Assembly (NCBI GenBank): GCA_002471845.1
Contig: DKQT01000008.1
Coordinates: 1 to 53,173, forward strand
Direction of reading: 5' to 3'
Length of the DNA stretch: 53,173 nucleotides
Source: Fidelibacterota bacterium UBA7301
GTDB taxonomy: Bacteria > Fidelibacterota > Marinisomatia > Marinisomatales > TCS55
In this document: positions 24,752-32,985 of the stretch, piece after piece
How positions within the stretch are numbered: position 1 is the first letter of the stretch
How the letters are laid out: every line of letters begins with the position of its first letter
Position numbers and translations under genes: made by a program
Notes under the pieces: generated by a model
Seen by the model: the letters and a program-made list of their open reading frames with translations, nothing else
What the model was told of the DNA's origin: nothing
The model's database searches: none

Positions 24752-24991
24752 TTAATTTTCTTCCCTGGTCCTTCGGTGCATTTCAGCATCTTCTTTAATT
24801 TTTTTTGCCATTTCTTCTGCGACTTTCGGACTGATCTCTTGATTCGGTTTTCTAGTTACGTATTTCTTCTGATAATATCGCCACCCAAAATAATCCACTG
24901 CGGCCAGTATTATGATAAAGTATGCCCAATCAAAATTTAAGGCAGATGGGTCTCCACATAATTCAGCATCTTTTTCTGTACACTGAGCCAC
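24752..24991 (-). CDS. Small single-span membrane protein
   Basis: A 79-residue protein: short N-terminal part with two Cys (MAQCTEKDAELCGDPSA), one hydrophobic helix (FDWAYFIIILAAVDYFGW), and a charged helical tail (SPKVAEEMAKKIKEDAEMHR). The start overlaps the end of the upstream gene by 55 bases; no closer start is visible, so the overlap is either real or the ORF begins at a non-standard codon. It converges with the truncated AMP-binding-like gene. Function unknown. Confidence 0.5.
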   Translation of the reverse strand: MAQCTEKDAELCGDPSALNFDWAYFIIILAAVDYFGWRYYQKKYVTRKPNQEISPKVAEEMAKKIKEDAEMHRRTREEN

Positions 24992-25653
24992 CCTAGCCGT
25001 GTTTCAATATTGATATAGCGGATGCCCTTGCTGGCCGCCAGCCGGGATAGTGTACCGTCATCATTGGTTTGACTTTTCTGCAGGACAACATTGTACGGAG
25101 ATTTGGATAAAATTTTAAAATCGTTTTCATTGGTACAGATAAAAAAGTTGTGGTGCTGAGGGTGCTCACTGTTTTTAAGAGAAATTTCATCACTATTGGC
25201 CAATTCATCCTTTATCGAATAGTTGCGAATACTATTATGCAAAGCAATCAGCAGCCCACCCGGCGGCGGTTTGACAGTATCAAAAAATCTGCCCCGCTCT
25301 TTGTCCAGCAAGTCCAGCGTTTGATTTAATTCAGAACTAGATAAGTTGGCGTTCATTTTTTGTAGGTTTTTCTTGGTGCCATTCCTGGAAAACATGCGGT
25401 TGGGATCAAGCAGCAATCCGCCTACCTTTACTTCACGCTCTTCATTATTGATTAAAAAAGCTTTTCCAGGCTGTGTCTTAATATGGTCATTCAAAAGCAG
25501 CCGAGCCGTTTTTTCATCACCGTGGAGCCAGATATAACGCCGATCACCTTCCCCATTTTGGACGACTCGAAACTCAATCCCCCCAAACTGAATGATTGTC
25601 TGATGCCCATCAACAGTAAGAAATAAACTGAATAATAAAATCAATTTAAACAT
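24937..25653 (-). CDS. Exported M14-like zinc carboxypeptidase-fold protein
   Basis: A 238-residue protein with signal peptide MFKLILLFSLFLTVDG. The order of motifs is that of the M14 fold: WLHGDEKTA (HxxE zinc pair), LLDPNRMFSRNG (Asn-Arg pair for substrate carboxylate), LLIALHNSI (third zinc His), and INIETRLGW (candidate catalytic Glu). It is short compared with secreted M14 enzymes (about 300 or more), resembling minimal AstE/Mpa-like members. It may cleave a peptidoglycan peptide or small amide in the periplasm. Assignment is from motif spacing only. Confidence 0.55.
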   Translation of the reverse strand: MFKLILLFSLFLTVDGHQTIIQFGGIEFRVVQNGEGDRRYIWLHGDEKTARLLLNDHIKTQPGKAFLINNEEREVKVGGLLLDPNRMFSRNGTKKNLQKMNANLSSSELNQTLDLLDKERGRFFDTVKPPPGGLLIALHNSIRNYSIKDELANSDEISLKNSEHPQHHNFFICTNENDFKILSKSPYNVVLQKSQTNDDGTLSRLAASKGIRYINIETRLGWLSVQKKMLNYVETHLP

Positions 25654-25837
25654 GGAGTGTCTTCAAATTTAAAATCGGGGTGAACTGGGTGAACGAAATA
25701 CTTTCCATTTTTAAAATTACAAAAAACTAATCGAAGAAGAATTAAAATTTATTTCATCTTCTTTATCTTCACATACAAAAATCATGAGAATTGAAATAAA
25801 TAGGGTTATTTTTTTGATTTATTATTAATATACTAGA

Positions 25838-25999
25838 GTGACCGATATTAAGAAAAATACTCCGCAACCAAAACCCATGGTACCAAAGACCTTAGCTCTA
25901 GGTAAACTTTTGGCTTCAATTAGTTTTGAAGCTAATTATATTTATAGCCAAACTGATACTATATTAAATTTACAGCTACTTGATGCAAATCACATCTAA
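25838..25999 (+). CDS. Possible 53-residue ORF (GTG start) in a 404-base gap
   Basis: Within the gap 25654-26057 the only coding-looking stretch is GTG at 25838 to TAA at 25999: VTDIKKNTPQPKPMVPKTLA, LGKLLASISFEANYIYSQTD, TILNLQLLDANHI. No good ribosome site is present and no family is recognised. It could be a remnant. The rest of the gap is AT-rich and contains a small GGCTTCAA/TTGAAGCT inverted repeat inside this ORF. No other feature is seen there. Confidence 0.25.
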   Translation: MTDIKKNTPQPKPMVPKTLALGKLLASISFEANYIYSQTDTILNLQLLDANHI

Positions 26000-26057
26000 A
26001 CCTTAAGCCGGAACAAATTGTTCTTTAGAATAATTAAATACAAAAAGGAGAATTATC

Positions 26058-26426
26058 ATGCAAAAACGAATTGCCATTCTTATTGCCATATTGCTGTTGG
26101 TGGGTTGCGCAACCCCATCTCAGGAATCGAATAAATTAACCCTGGGATTGGTTCAATCCACTGTTGAAAAAGGGGCCAACCAGACCGAAATTACCAAAGT
26201 ATTGGGCGCGCCCAATATTATTTCAATAGATAAACAAGGCCGAGAAACCTGGACCTATGATCGGATATCTAGGGACAATGAGGCCCAATCATTTGGTTGG
26301 TGGGCAATTTTTGCCGGCGGCAATAAATCGGCTACCAGTGCCTCCTCCCGATCACTCACGGTTGTAATAACATTCGATGAGAATAAGAATGTAATTGATT
26401 ACGCCTCCCAAAGCCTGGAGTTCTAA
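26058..26426 (+). CDS. SmpA/OmlA-like small lipoprotein
   Basis: A 122-residue lipoprotein with lipobox LLVGC (Cys17). The mature part reads LGLVQSTVEKGANQTEITKV, LGAPNIISIDKQGRETWTYD: the pattern T...I...LG.P.......G.E.W.Y is shared with BamE/SmpA-OmlA proteins and their paralogues. A central Gly/Ser-rich turn (WWAIFAGGNKSATSASSR) follows. AAGGAGAATTATC-ATG is a strong start. It is in an operon with the next lipoprotein, whose ATG follows its TAA immediately. Likely anchored to a membrane facing the periplasm. Confidence 0.75.
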   Translation: MQKRIAILIAILLLVGCATPSQESNKLTLGLVQSTVEKGANQTEITKVLGAPNIISIDKQGRETWTYDRISRDNEAQSFGWWAIFAGGNKSATSASSRSLTVVITFDENKNVIDYASQSLEF

Positions 26427-27125
26427 ATGCTTAGGAGCCTTATTCGGCCCAAAACACGCCATGGGCGATTTCTATATATTTCGCTCATCAGTTACCTAGT
26501 TGTGGGTATTTCAGGATGTACCAATCCGCCCCGACGAGAAAAACCGCCTACTTCTGTAGCACGGGCCATGGAAACACGGGCTTTCCCCGGTGATCTAAAG
26601 ACAGTACTCAAAGCATCCATCAATTCTCTACAGGATATGGATTATACCATTGTTGTTTTAAATTCTGATATTGGTCTCATCACAGCTAACCGGACTACAG
26701 AACACCGGAAAGCGGCCCTAACTAATGAAAAGCCGAAGGATGAATTATCCGATGGCCAAAAGGCATGCATTGCCATCGGGGCCATTGCATTAATCGCCCT
26801 GCTTATATCGGCTATTTTTGGGGATGATGATGGAAAGAGGGGAAATAGACGAGGTGGTGGTGATTCGCACCCCATTATTTTAGGTGATCGGGGCGGGGAT
26901 AATGGCCCTGATGGACCACGGATCTATCGCTATAAAGTGACCATAAACCTGACTGAATTGTCCGATGGGAAAACCAATGTGCGCGTCAGTGCCAGTGGTG
27001 AAGTGGAGCAGGATGGGAAGATCTTATCCACCGGTGGGGTACACGAACCGGAGTTTTTCTCCAAATTCTATGCCGGCATGAACCAGGGGCTTTTCCTGGA
27101 TGAGAACGCCCCTTTAAATAATTAA
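26427..27125 (+). CDS. Lipoprotein with central membrane segment and Gly-rich linker
   Basis: A 232-residue protein with lipobox VGISGC (Cys at about residue 31). Residues 50-95 (FPGDLKTVLKASINSLQDMD, YTIVVLNSDIGLITANRT) look like the repeat fold of small periplasmic proteins. A hydrophobic segment (ACIAIGAIALIALLISAIFG) is followed by a Gly/Asp/Arg-rich stretch (GDDDGKRGNRRGGGDSH) and a C-terminal beta domain (YKVTINLTELSDGKTNVRVS). It is adjacent to, and translated with, the SmpA-like lipoprotein; they may act together. Function unknown. Confidence 0.75.
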   Translation: MLRSLIRPKTRHGRFLYISLISYLVVGISGCTNPPRREKPPTSVARAMETRAFPGDLKTVLKASINSLQDMDYTIVVLNSDIGLITANRTTEHRKAALTNEKPKDELSDGQKACIAIGAIALIALLISAIFGDDDGKRGNRRGGGDSHPIILGDRGGDNGPDGPRIYRYKVTINLTELSDGKTNVRVSASGEVEQDGKILSTGGVHEPEFFSKFYAGMNQGLFLDENAPLNN

Positions 27126-27186
27126 CTATGTAGGAGTCAAGCATGTTTACCCGCCGGTAGGTGTGGCTTCGCTACTACAATCAAAT

Positions 27187-27639
27187 TTATAATTCTGCTA
27201 AAACATCCTGAGCATGGGTTTTAACAGTAACTTTCTTGTATACTTTTTCAATTAAGCCATTTTCATCAATCACGTATGTATTTCGAAAAATACCACTATA
27301 TTCACGCCCCATGAATTTCTTTTTCCCCCATACACCATAGGCTTTCAAAACACCCTTGCCTTCATCGCCTAACATTAGATATTCAAATCCTTGTTTTTCA
27401 CAGAATTTTTTCTGTTTCTTCGGTGCATCCGCACTCATACCAACCACCACCACATTTTTATCTTCGAATTTTTGGAGTTCATCCCGGAACCCCCGCCCTT
27501 CGATGGTTCAGCCAGGCGTACTGGCCTTGGGGAAAAACCACAGTACCACCTTTTTCCCGGCAAAGTCACCCAGGGAAACATTATTTCCATCCTGATCGGG
27601 GAGAGTAAAGTCCGGTGCTTTTGTACCGATGTCTAACAT
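27187..27639 (-). CDS. Peroxiredoxin (BCP/AhpC-TSA type) with in-frame UGA at the peroxidatic position: candidate selenoprotein
   Basis: Read through a single TGA (27508-27510) this is one 150-residue peroxiredoxin: MLDIGTKAPDFTLPDQDGNN, VSLGDFAGKKVVLWFFPKAS, TPG-U-TIEGRGFRDELQKF. In bacterioferritin-comigratory proteins the motif is TPGCT with the catalytic Cys exactly where the TGA stands (codon 44). Frame, length and flanking residues are intact on both sides, and the ATG (27639) has a GGAG ribosome site, so a selenocysteine is the simplest reading. The usual resolving Cys five residues later is Gly/Arg here. It would reduce peroxides using thiols. A stop-codon mutation is the alternative. 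Confidence 0.8.
27480..27510 (-). promoter_or_regulatory. Candidate bacterial SECIS hairpin just after the UGA
   Basis: Starting two bases after the UGA, CAUC-GAA pairs with UUC-(CGG)-GAUG around a G-rich loop GGGCGGGGG. Bacterial SECIS elements are hairpins immediately downstream of the Sec codon with a G-rich apical loop and a bulge. The stem is short, so folding of this stretch should be computed. Confidence 0.4.
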
Positions 27640-27659
27640 TTTTCTCCTTTAATTCTATC

Positions 27660-27687
27660 GTAAAGACGCATTGCAATGCGTCTTTAC
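27660..27687. repeat. Perfect 28-base palindrome
   Basis: Two 14-base arms, GTAAAGACGCATTG and CAATGCGTCTTTAC, meet with no loop. It lies between the NUDIX gene and the peroxiredoxin gene. The motif GAGACGC/GCGTCTC with flanking GTA/TAC recurs between genes in various bacteria, so this is probably a dispersed element. It has no T-tract. Confidence 0.6.
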
Positions 27688-27692
27688 ATATT

Positions 27693-28154
27693 CTATAAGT
27701 CTATTTTTGACCATCTCATCCGGTCATTATTTTTAGTTACCATTTCGTAAACCGTTTGGATACCCTTTTTCTGGCCGTTCCAAACCAATGTATTCAACGC
27801 TTCTTCAATAGCTATCCATTTGAAATCAATATGTTCATGGGACAGAATAACCACATCAGAATCTACTTCGATACCAAAAACCGGTACAAGGTTGATCCGG
27901 TCACCATGGACTTCATAAAAACGGCTTATGTGATCCGCCACGAACATTTTAACCGGTGTTAAGCCCGTTTCCTCCTTCAGTTCACGGATGCCTGTTTCCC
28001 AAGCCTCCTCTCCAGGTTCAATCTTCCCTGCCACACCCTGCCACAAGTGTTCATATAATTTATTTTTATTCCGTTTCAAAAGGAGGAATTTCAATCCATC
28101 ATTAGTCTGTCGATAGACATAACAATCCACGACCCTAATTTTTACCTCAGCCAT
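27693..28154 (-). CDS. NUDIX hydrolase
   Basis: A 153-residue protein with a complete Nudix box, GKIEPGEEAWETGIRELKEE followed by TGL (G-x5-E-x7-REL-x-EE-x-G-L), which binds Mg2+ and splits a nucleoside diphosphate linked to X. The N-terminal strand VDCYVYRQTNDGLKFLLLKR and EHLWQGVAG match the dihydroneopterin-triphosphate/dATP pyrophosphatase-like subgroup, but the substrate cannot be fixed. Its start lies two bases after the stop of the large nuclease gene, so it is probably co-transcribed. Confidence 0.93.
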   Translation of the reverse strand: MAEVKIRVVDCYVYRQTNDGLKFLLLKRNKNKLYEHLWQGVAGKIEPGEEAWETGIRELKEETGLTPVKMFVADHISRFYEVHGDRINLVPVFGIEVDSDVVILSHEHIDFKWIAIEEALNTLVWNGQKKGIQTVYEMVTKNNDRMRWSKIDL

Positions 28155-28156
28155 AT

Positions 28157-30304
28157 TTATTTCAACAAAATCATTTTTTGTGTGAGTACCGTAGTCCCCG
28201 ATTCCAAGCGGGCAAAATAAACACCCGCCGGCATATCACGGCCAAAACCATTTTCCCCATGCCATACTACTTTATTTGAACTGGGAATTCCATTAATCAA
28301 ATTAGCCACAACCCGGCCATTGATATCCAATATTTGTAGAGACATATGGCCATGTGTCTTTTCATTATTTACAACATCAAATTCAATGGTTGTGGTTGGA
28401 TTAAAAGGATTGGGATAATTGGTAAGCAACTCAAACCGCTCCGGCAATTCATCTCCCGTGGCCGTGACAGGATCGTTAAAATCTTTACTGTTCCTGGGCA
28501 TCAACTTGTATTCCCCGTAGGAATAGTGGAGAACGCCCGTAATACTGATAAAATGGGTGCCGTAATCCGGCCTGGGCCAATCTCCATCAAACATATAATT
28601 ATCCAGGGTGGCTGACCCGGACCAATCCGAAACAATCCACTGGTCATCCTGATTAGCACTTTGGGTGACTTCTACATTTACTAGGCGCACCAGCATACCC
28701 TCATATTTTTCCACCCAAACGCGGCATTCGCCGGAAACGGAGCTGGCGGTAACGATAACGGGTTCAACCTTGATTCCACTAGATAATACTTCTGTGGATG
28801 TAATATTCTTCATTTCCGTCATACCGTAATATTCACTTATATCCCCTTTCAACATGACTTGATCCCCGACGCTGGGTGCCTTATACCCTTCATGGATATA
28901 GACAAACATGCCGGCCCATTCTTCCTGGAATGGATCCTGGAAAAAAAAGTTGGGATATTCTGCATCGGGGCGGACTGCCGTAACTACCCCCGTCACTTCG
29001 AGGTTTTGTCCTTCGAATTCTGATGGAAAACAATCCTCACCGGTGCCTTTATTGGCGGTCAATTGAATATCATAGGGCGTATACCCTCCAACTACAGGAA
29101 CGGTGATATTTACAAAATCATCAGCCCATTCACCGTCATTATCGGTAACCGTTAATTTGAATGTGAATACGGTAGTACGGTTAACTTCCGGGACAACAAA
29201 ATCAGCGTTGGCAGTGCCGCTATTGTTTAAAGCAGTAGCGGGACCTGAAGTTTGAAGCCAGGCATAACTTACAATACTGCCGTTGGGATCGTAGCTTTGG
29301 GATGCATCCAGGTAAACTTTGTCATTAATTTTTGCCAGAACATCACCACCGGCGTGGGCCACAGGGCTGGTAGCTGACTTAGATGTATAAACAATTTTGG
29401 CCACGACAGGGTAATGATCCGATGCCCTGTAGATCGCCTCGGCAATACTATCCGGCACTGCACTGTTACTCCCATCCACAATGGATTTATTAAAATGGTT
29501 ACCATCGTTGCCGATCACTTTATATGAGCCCTCCAAAAATTTCAGGTCCGGATCTTTAGCGGTAAAGTGATCGGAAAACAGGATAAAATCAAAACGGTCA
29601 TCCAGCCCTCCTGTGGAGCCTCCATCCCCTAAATTTTCTGTCCGTGTGGATTGAGTATATTTTTCAACATGTGAACCTTCATTCCTCACCCATGAACCCA
29701 CTGGATCTTCAAGGTCAACAGTCATGCTGTCTGTAAGCAGTTTATAGGCTGGTTCATCGGTGCCGTACACGTTGAAATCCCCTGCTGTGATATAATGGTA
29801 ATTGTTGTCTTTCTGGGCCACATATTTATATAATTCCTTAGCCTCTTCCCAGCGCTGGTTGGCTTCGCTGGTGCCGTCACTGGCTTTCAGATGAGTGCCA
29901 AATACGGTAAAGGGGCCCACATTTGAATGAGCATTTTTGATTGACAGTGTATAACCGGGAATATCTCTGAGGACTGTGGAAATAAAGACATCCGATGATA
30001 TATCCAGTTTTGATTTGCGGTAAATAATACCATTTTTCATCCATTGGGAGCTGGGCAAATTCCCCGCGGCAAAAACGGTGCTGTCCCCATTAAAGGCAGT
30101 ATTCAGGAGGAGGTCCAAACCATCCTGGTGTTCGATTTCCTCAAGAATGACCAAGTCGGGTTGAATATAATCCACTATCTTTTTAATATATTTAGCCCGG
30201 GTCATTGTATTGCCGGTAAACCGCAACGCATTATAATTCATGACTTTCAATGTATCCTGGGCAGTCACACTTGAGAACAAAACAATAAGGAAAAATCTTT
30301 TCAT
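28157..30304 (-). CDS. Secreted endonuclease/exonuclease/phosphatase with PKD domain and T9SS sorting domain
   Basis: A 715-residue exported protein. Signal peptide MKRFFLIVLFSSVTA ends before QDTLKV (Gln +1). Domains: EEP fold (TLKVMNYNALRFTG, LVILEEIEHQDGLDLL, TAGDFNVYGTDEPAY, ASDHYPVVAKI) at about 20-310 with catalytic Asp/His motifs; PKD-like domain (AHAGGDVLAKINDKVYLDAS) at about 315-400; an OB-like domain at about 410-600; and a C-terminal sorting domain (LLTNYPNPFNPTTTIEFDV ... AGVYFARLES ... QKMILLK). The last directs proteins through the type IX system to the surface or medium. Likely a secreted nuclease or phospho-esterase for scavenging. Confidence 0.92.
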   Translation of the reverse strand: MKRFFLIVLFSSVTAQDTLKVMNYNALRFTGNTMTRAKYIKKIVDYIQPDLVILEEIEHQDGLDLLLNTAFNGDSTVFAAGNLPSSQWMKNGIIYRKSKLDISSDVFISTVLRDIPGYTLSIKNAHSNVGPFTVFGTHLKASDGTSEANQRWEEAKELYKYVAQKDNNYHYITAGDFNVYGTDEPAYKLLTDSMTVDLEDPVGSWVRNEGSHVEKYTQSTRTENLGDGGSTGGLDDRFDFILFSDHFTAKDPDLKFLEGSYKVIGNDGNHFNKSIVDGSNSAVPDSIAEAIYRASDHYPVVAKIVYTSKSATSPVAHAGGDVLAKINDKVYLDASQSYDPNGSIVSYAWLQTSGPATALNNSGTANADFVVPEVNRTTVFTFKLTVTDNDGEWADDFVNITVPVVGGYTPYDIQLTANKGTGEDCFPSEFEGQNLEVTGVVTAVRPDAEYPNFFFQDPFQEEWAGMFVYIHEGYKAPSVGDQVMLKGDISEYYGMTEMKNITSTEVLSSGIKVEPVIVTASSVSGECRVWVEKYEGMLVRLVNVEVTQSANQDDQWIVSDWSGSATLDNYMFDGDWPRPDYGTHFISITGVLHYSYGEYKLMPRNSKDFNDPVTATGDELPERFELLTNYPNPFNPTTTIEFDVVNNEKTHGHMSLQILDINGRVVANLINGIPSSNKVVWHGENGFGRDMPAGVYFARLESGTTVLTQKMILLK

Positions 30305-30305
30305 C

Positions 30306-31286
30306 TCAGATATCGATTCCGGTGGAGATCTTCCCCACTTGAATTTTTCGATGGTTTTTTAAAATCGGCTCCCGATATTGTTGCAACGCTTTGTTCTCCT
30401 CATGAGTAAGTAAGTCCATTTCATTTAAGAAAGCCATTGAAGCAGGATGAAGCGCACGCATGTTTCCGTCCAGGACTTTTACGGCACACCCCAGGATGGT
30501 GCCATCACTATTTCGAATACCAAAGCCGCGGATCGCCTCGCCGCCAACCTTGCAAACAGCACGGCCGCTCATTGCAGAAATAAAGTCAGTGTCAAACCGC
30601 CCTTTTCCTGCAACTAAATAAGGATAGGCCGTCATGGCACGGTAAAGTTTATCCAATTCCGGGTAGCTTCCCGATGCTAATTGTTGAAATAGTTTGGCAG
30701 TTAAGGCCAATGTTAAAAAGGGTGTTGGAGCACTACACCCGTCAATGGCGGTGGATAATTGATCCAATCCTGTATATTCCTTTACCTGCGCAAATATCGC
30801 CCGCTGTACCGGGTGCTTCTTATGGATATAATCTTTCGGATCAACGGCCAAAAATTTGGACAAAGCCAGCATACCCGCATGTTTACCGCTGCAATTATTG
30901 TGCAGAGGACTCATTTCTCCGTCATTTTTGATTAAGGATTCATGTGATTCCCGATCATAGGGCGCATGACGGCCACACTTTAATTGGTCCGTGGTATACT
31001 CCAATTTATCCAGCATAGATTGAACTGTTTTTACATGGATAGCTTCACCGTTATGGGAGGCACACATTAGGGCCAGTTCATCTTCGGAAAAATCGGCAGC
31101 ATCCACGGCCCCGGACTTGACCGTAGCTGCCGCCTGGAAGGGTTTCAAGGATGAACGTACACCGGTTAAATAATGTGGATCGCCGGTAGAGAAGACGATT
31201 TCACCCTCCGCATCCACCGTCGCGCCATAAGCAACATGAATGCTTTCAATAAAATCGCCCCGCATTACCTTGGATAAAATAGGCAT
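30306..31286 (-). CDS. L-asparaginase II-like (PF06089 type) amidohydrolase
   Basis: A 326-residue protein with the Rhizobium-type asparaginase signature: RGDFIESIHVAYGATVDAEG, SSLKPFQAAATVKSGA, ALMCASHNGEAIHVKTVQSM, HNNCSGKHAGMLAL, HPVQRAIFAQVKEY and MSGRAVCKVGGEAI. These enzymes hydrolyse asparagine to aspartate and ammonia and are unrelated in fold to the common AnsA/AnsB. No signal peptide is visible, so it acts in the cytoplasm. It is tightly packed between the deacetylase and nuclease genes. Confidence 0.9.
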   Translation of the reverse strand: MPILSKVMRGDFIESIHVAYGATVDAEGEIVFSTGDPHYLTGVRSSLKPFQAAATVKSGAVDAADFSEDELALMCASHNGEAIHVKTVQSMLDKLEYTTDQLKCGRHAPYDRESHESLIKNDGEMSPLHNNCSGKHAGMLALSKFLAVDPKDYIHKKHPVQRAIFAQVKEYTGLDQLSTAIDGCSAPTPFLTLALTAKLFQQLASGSYPELDKLYRAMTAYPYLVAGKGRFDTDFISAMSGRAVCKVGGEAIRGFGIRNSDGTILGCAVKVLDGNMRALHPASMAFLNEMDLLTHEENKALQQYREPILKNHRKIQVGKISTGIDI

Positions 31287-31294
31287 TGATTCTT

Positions 31295-32146
31295 CTAATT
31301 CACGATCCTTGACGCAAATTCAAACTGGATTCCTTTTTCCAGTAACTTCGGAATTTCCTTTTTTAACACCTTCAATGTATTGGGCTTGGCATGACCGATC
31401 CCCAGGGCTATGCCCTGTTCACGGGCCATTTGTACCAGTTGCTCCAGTTGGCTGGAAATCCTTTTTATATCAGTTTCATTATCCAAAAATACATGACGCC
31501 TTGCCGTTGGCACACCCAGGGCGCGCATTGTTTTTTCTCCCACTGTTTCTTTTGTGGTACGACTGTCCACAAAATATTTCCCATGCTGCTTTAGCACCGA
31601 TCCAATCACACTCATGACCTTTCCATCCATAGTGGCCTTTGACCCCTGGTGATTATTCATGCCCACCGCTTCAGGAATATCCTTCAGTACTTCCCGAATC
31701 CGCCATTCAATTTCTTCACTGGTCATACCTGTTTTGATTTTATAATCCTCTTCACCCCGTTCCGGTATTCTAGATTCCATGGGCAGATGAATGATAACTT
31801 CCTGTCCTGCTGAGCTAGCCTTTTCCGCGAATTTTCGGGTTTGGCTATGTCCGGGAATAATGGCGCATGTAATGTTTATCCCTAAACCTAAAAATCCATC
31901 CGAGACTTTATCATCGCGGTATCCGAAATCATCAATCACAAGTACAATCTTACCTGTAATTATTTTTGGTTTGGGATCCGGTACGGTTTCCGGAATGGTA
32001 TTCTCAACATTGTCTTTAACCGGCGGTTTTCCCCGCGTAACTAAATCCAATTTGCGCAGGGCTAAATAATTAGTGACCAGTAAAAACAACACCGCCATAC
32101 TTAAAAAACCGATGATTTTTTTATAAACAGCAGTTTTAATTTTCAT
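31295..32146 (-). CDS. Divergent polysaccharide deacetylase family protein, membrane anchored
   Basis: A 283-residue protein with an N-terminal membrane anchor (IIGFLSMAVLFLLVTNYLAL), a Pro-rich linker, and then the divergent deacetylase (PF04748) domain: KIVLVIDDFGYRDDKVSD (DD metal pair), CAIIPGHSQTRKFAEKASSA, GQEVIIHLPME (His-Leu-Pro-Met-Glu), GMNNHQGSKATMD, and YFVDSRTTKETVG. These residues match the NodB-like catalytic set. It is likely to act on a cell-wall or surface polysaccharide. Its start overlaps the stop of the PorV-like gene by 4 bases (ATGA). Confidence 0.92.
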   Translation of the reverse strand: MKIKTAVYKKIIGFLSMAVLFLLVTNYLALRKLDLVTRGKPPVKDNVENTIPETVPDPKPKIITGKIVLVIDDFGYRDDKVSDGFLGLGINITCAIIPGHSQTRKFAEKASSAGQEVIIHLPMESRIPERGEEDYKIKTGMTSEEIEWRIREVLKDIPEAVGMNNHQGSKATMDGKVMSVIGSVLKQHGKYFVDSRTTKETVGEKTMRALGVPTARRHVFLDNETDIKRISSQLEQLVQMAREQGIALGIGHAKPNTLKVLKKEIPKLLEKGIQFEFASRIVN

Positions 32147-32985
32147 GGAAGTCGAATCGAAATATCAATAATCTGGGGCATACCCAGGTGTTGATCACCC
32201 CACTGGAAACCGTAGGTTACAGAATAAATCCCAAACTGAATGCCTACCCCGCCGGAAATAGCTTTAACACCTTTGGATGTCATGGCGGTAAATCCAAAAA
32301 TCATATTTTTATACTGGCCATTTCCACCGCCATAAATAATTGGATTTTTAACAAGGCTGTTGGATTCCACAGCACAAAATAGGACATAATTGGATTTATG
32401 ATATATTGCCGAACTAATTACTCTTTGAGGCAGATTAGGCGATTCAGAGATCATTTTACTCATTTTCCCCAGGTTAAGGGCTGAGAGGTTGATCCTGATT
32501 TCATCACGGATATTCCAACCCAATCCCAGATCCAATGCAATGCCGTGGGTTCGTTTTTGGTAAATCTGGAAATTCACCAATTGTAGTCCAAGTCCAAAAT
32601 CAAATGAGTTCTTCCTCCAACTATATATTCCCCGGGCTGATATGCCATAGGCAGCATAGCGTGCCAGCGGTTTCGAAGTGGGTTTATTGGGACGTAATTC
32701 TAAATCATTTAAGCCAGCATAGCGGATGTCAATCCCACCACTACCGTTTTTGACCCGTCCCTTCCAGCGAAACCCAACGGATTGCAACCCCGCCAGCCAA
32801 TTTCCGTAAGCCAGACCCAATTCCGATGCTTTATTTAACTGGTCCAATACTGCCGGATTTCGCCAGGGCGAATTAAAAACGATCAAGTCCCCGGCCGATG
32901 GCGGGATGGATAAAAATTGGGTTCCCACGGACCGCCCCTGGGATATAAGAACCAAGAAAATGAATAATTTAAAATGTGAACGCAT
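32143..32985 (-). CDS. Outer-membrane PorV/PorQ-like barrel protein, second copy
   Basis: From the ATG at 32985 (signal peptide MRSHFKLFIFLVLIS, mature QGRSVGTQ) this is about 280 residues of amphipathic strands: NSPWRNPAVLDQLNKASELG (the N-terminal NPA motif of this family), YGISARGIYSWRKNSFDFGL, LGLGWNIRDEIRINLSALNL. It resembles the previous gene's product and other PorV/PorQ/UPF0164 members, which are T9SS shuttle or attachment-complex barrels. A longer frame up to 33051 lies inside the upstream gene and has no signal sequence, so I do not use it. Overlaps the upstream gene by 17 bases. Confidence 0.75.
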   Translation of the reverse strand: MRSHFKLFIFLVLISQGRSVGTQFLSIPPSAGDLIVFNSPWRNPAVLDQLNKASELGLAYGNWLAGLQSVGFRWKGRVKNGSGGIDIRYAGLNDLELRPNKPTSKPLARYAAYGISARGIYSWRKNSFDFGLGLQLVNFQIYQKRTHGIALDLGLGWNIRDEIRINLSALNLGKMSKMISESPNLPQRVISSAIYHKSNYVLFCAVESNSLVKNPIIYGGGNGQYKNMIFGFTAMTSKGVKAISGGVGIQFGIYSVTYGFQWGDQHLGMPQIIDISIRLP

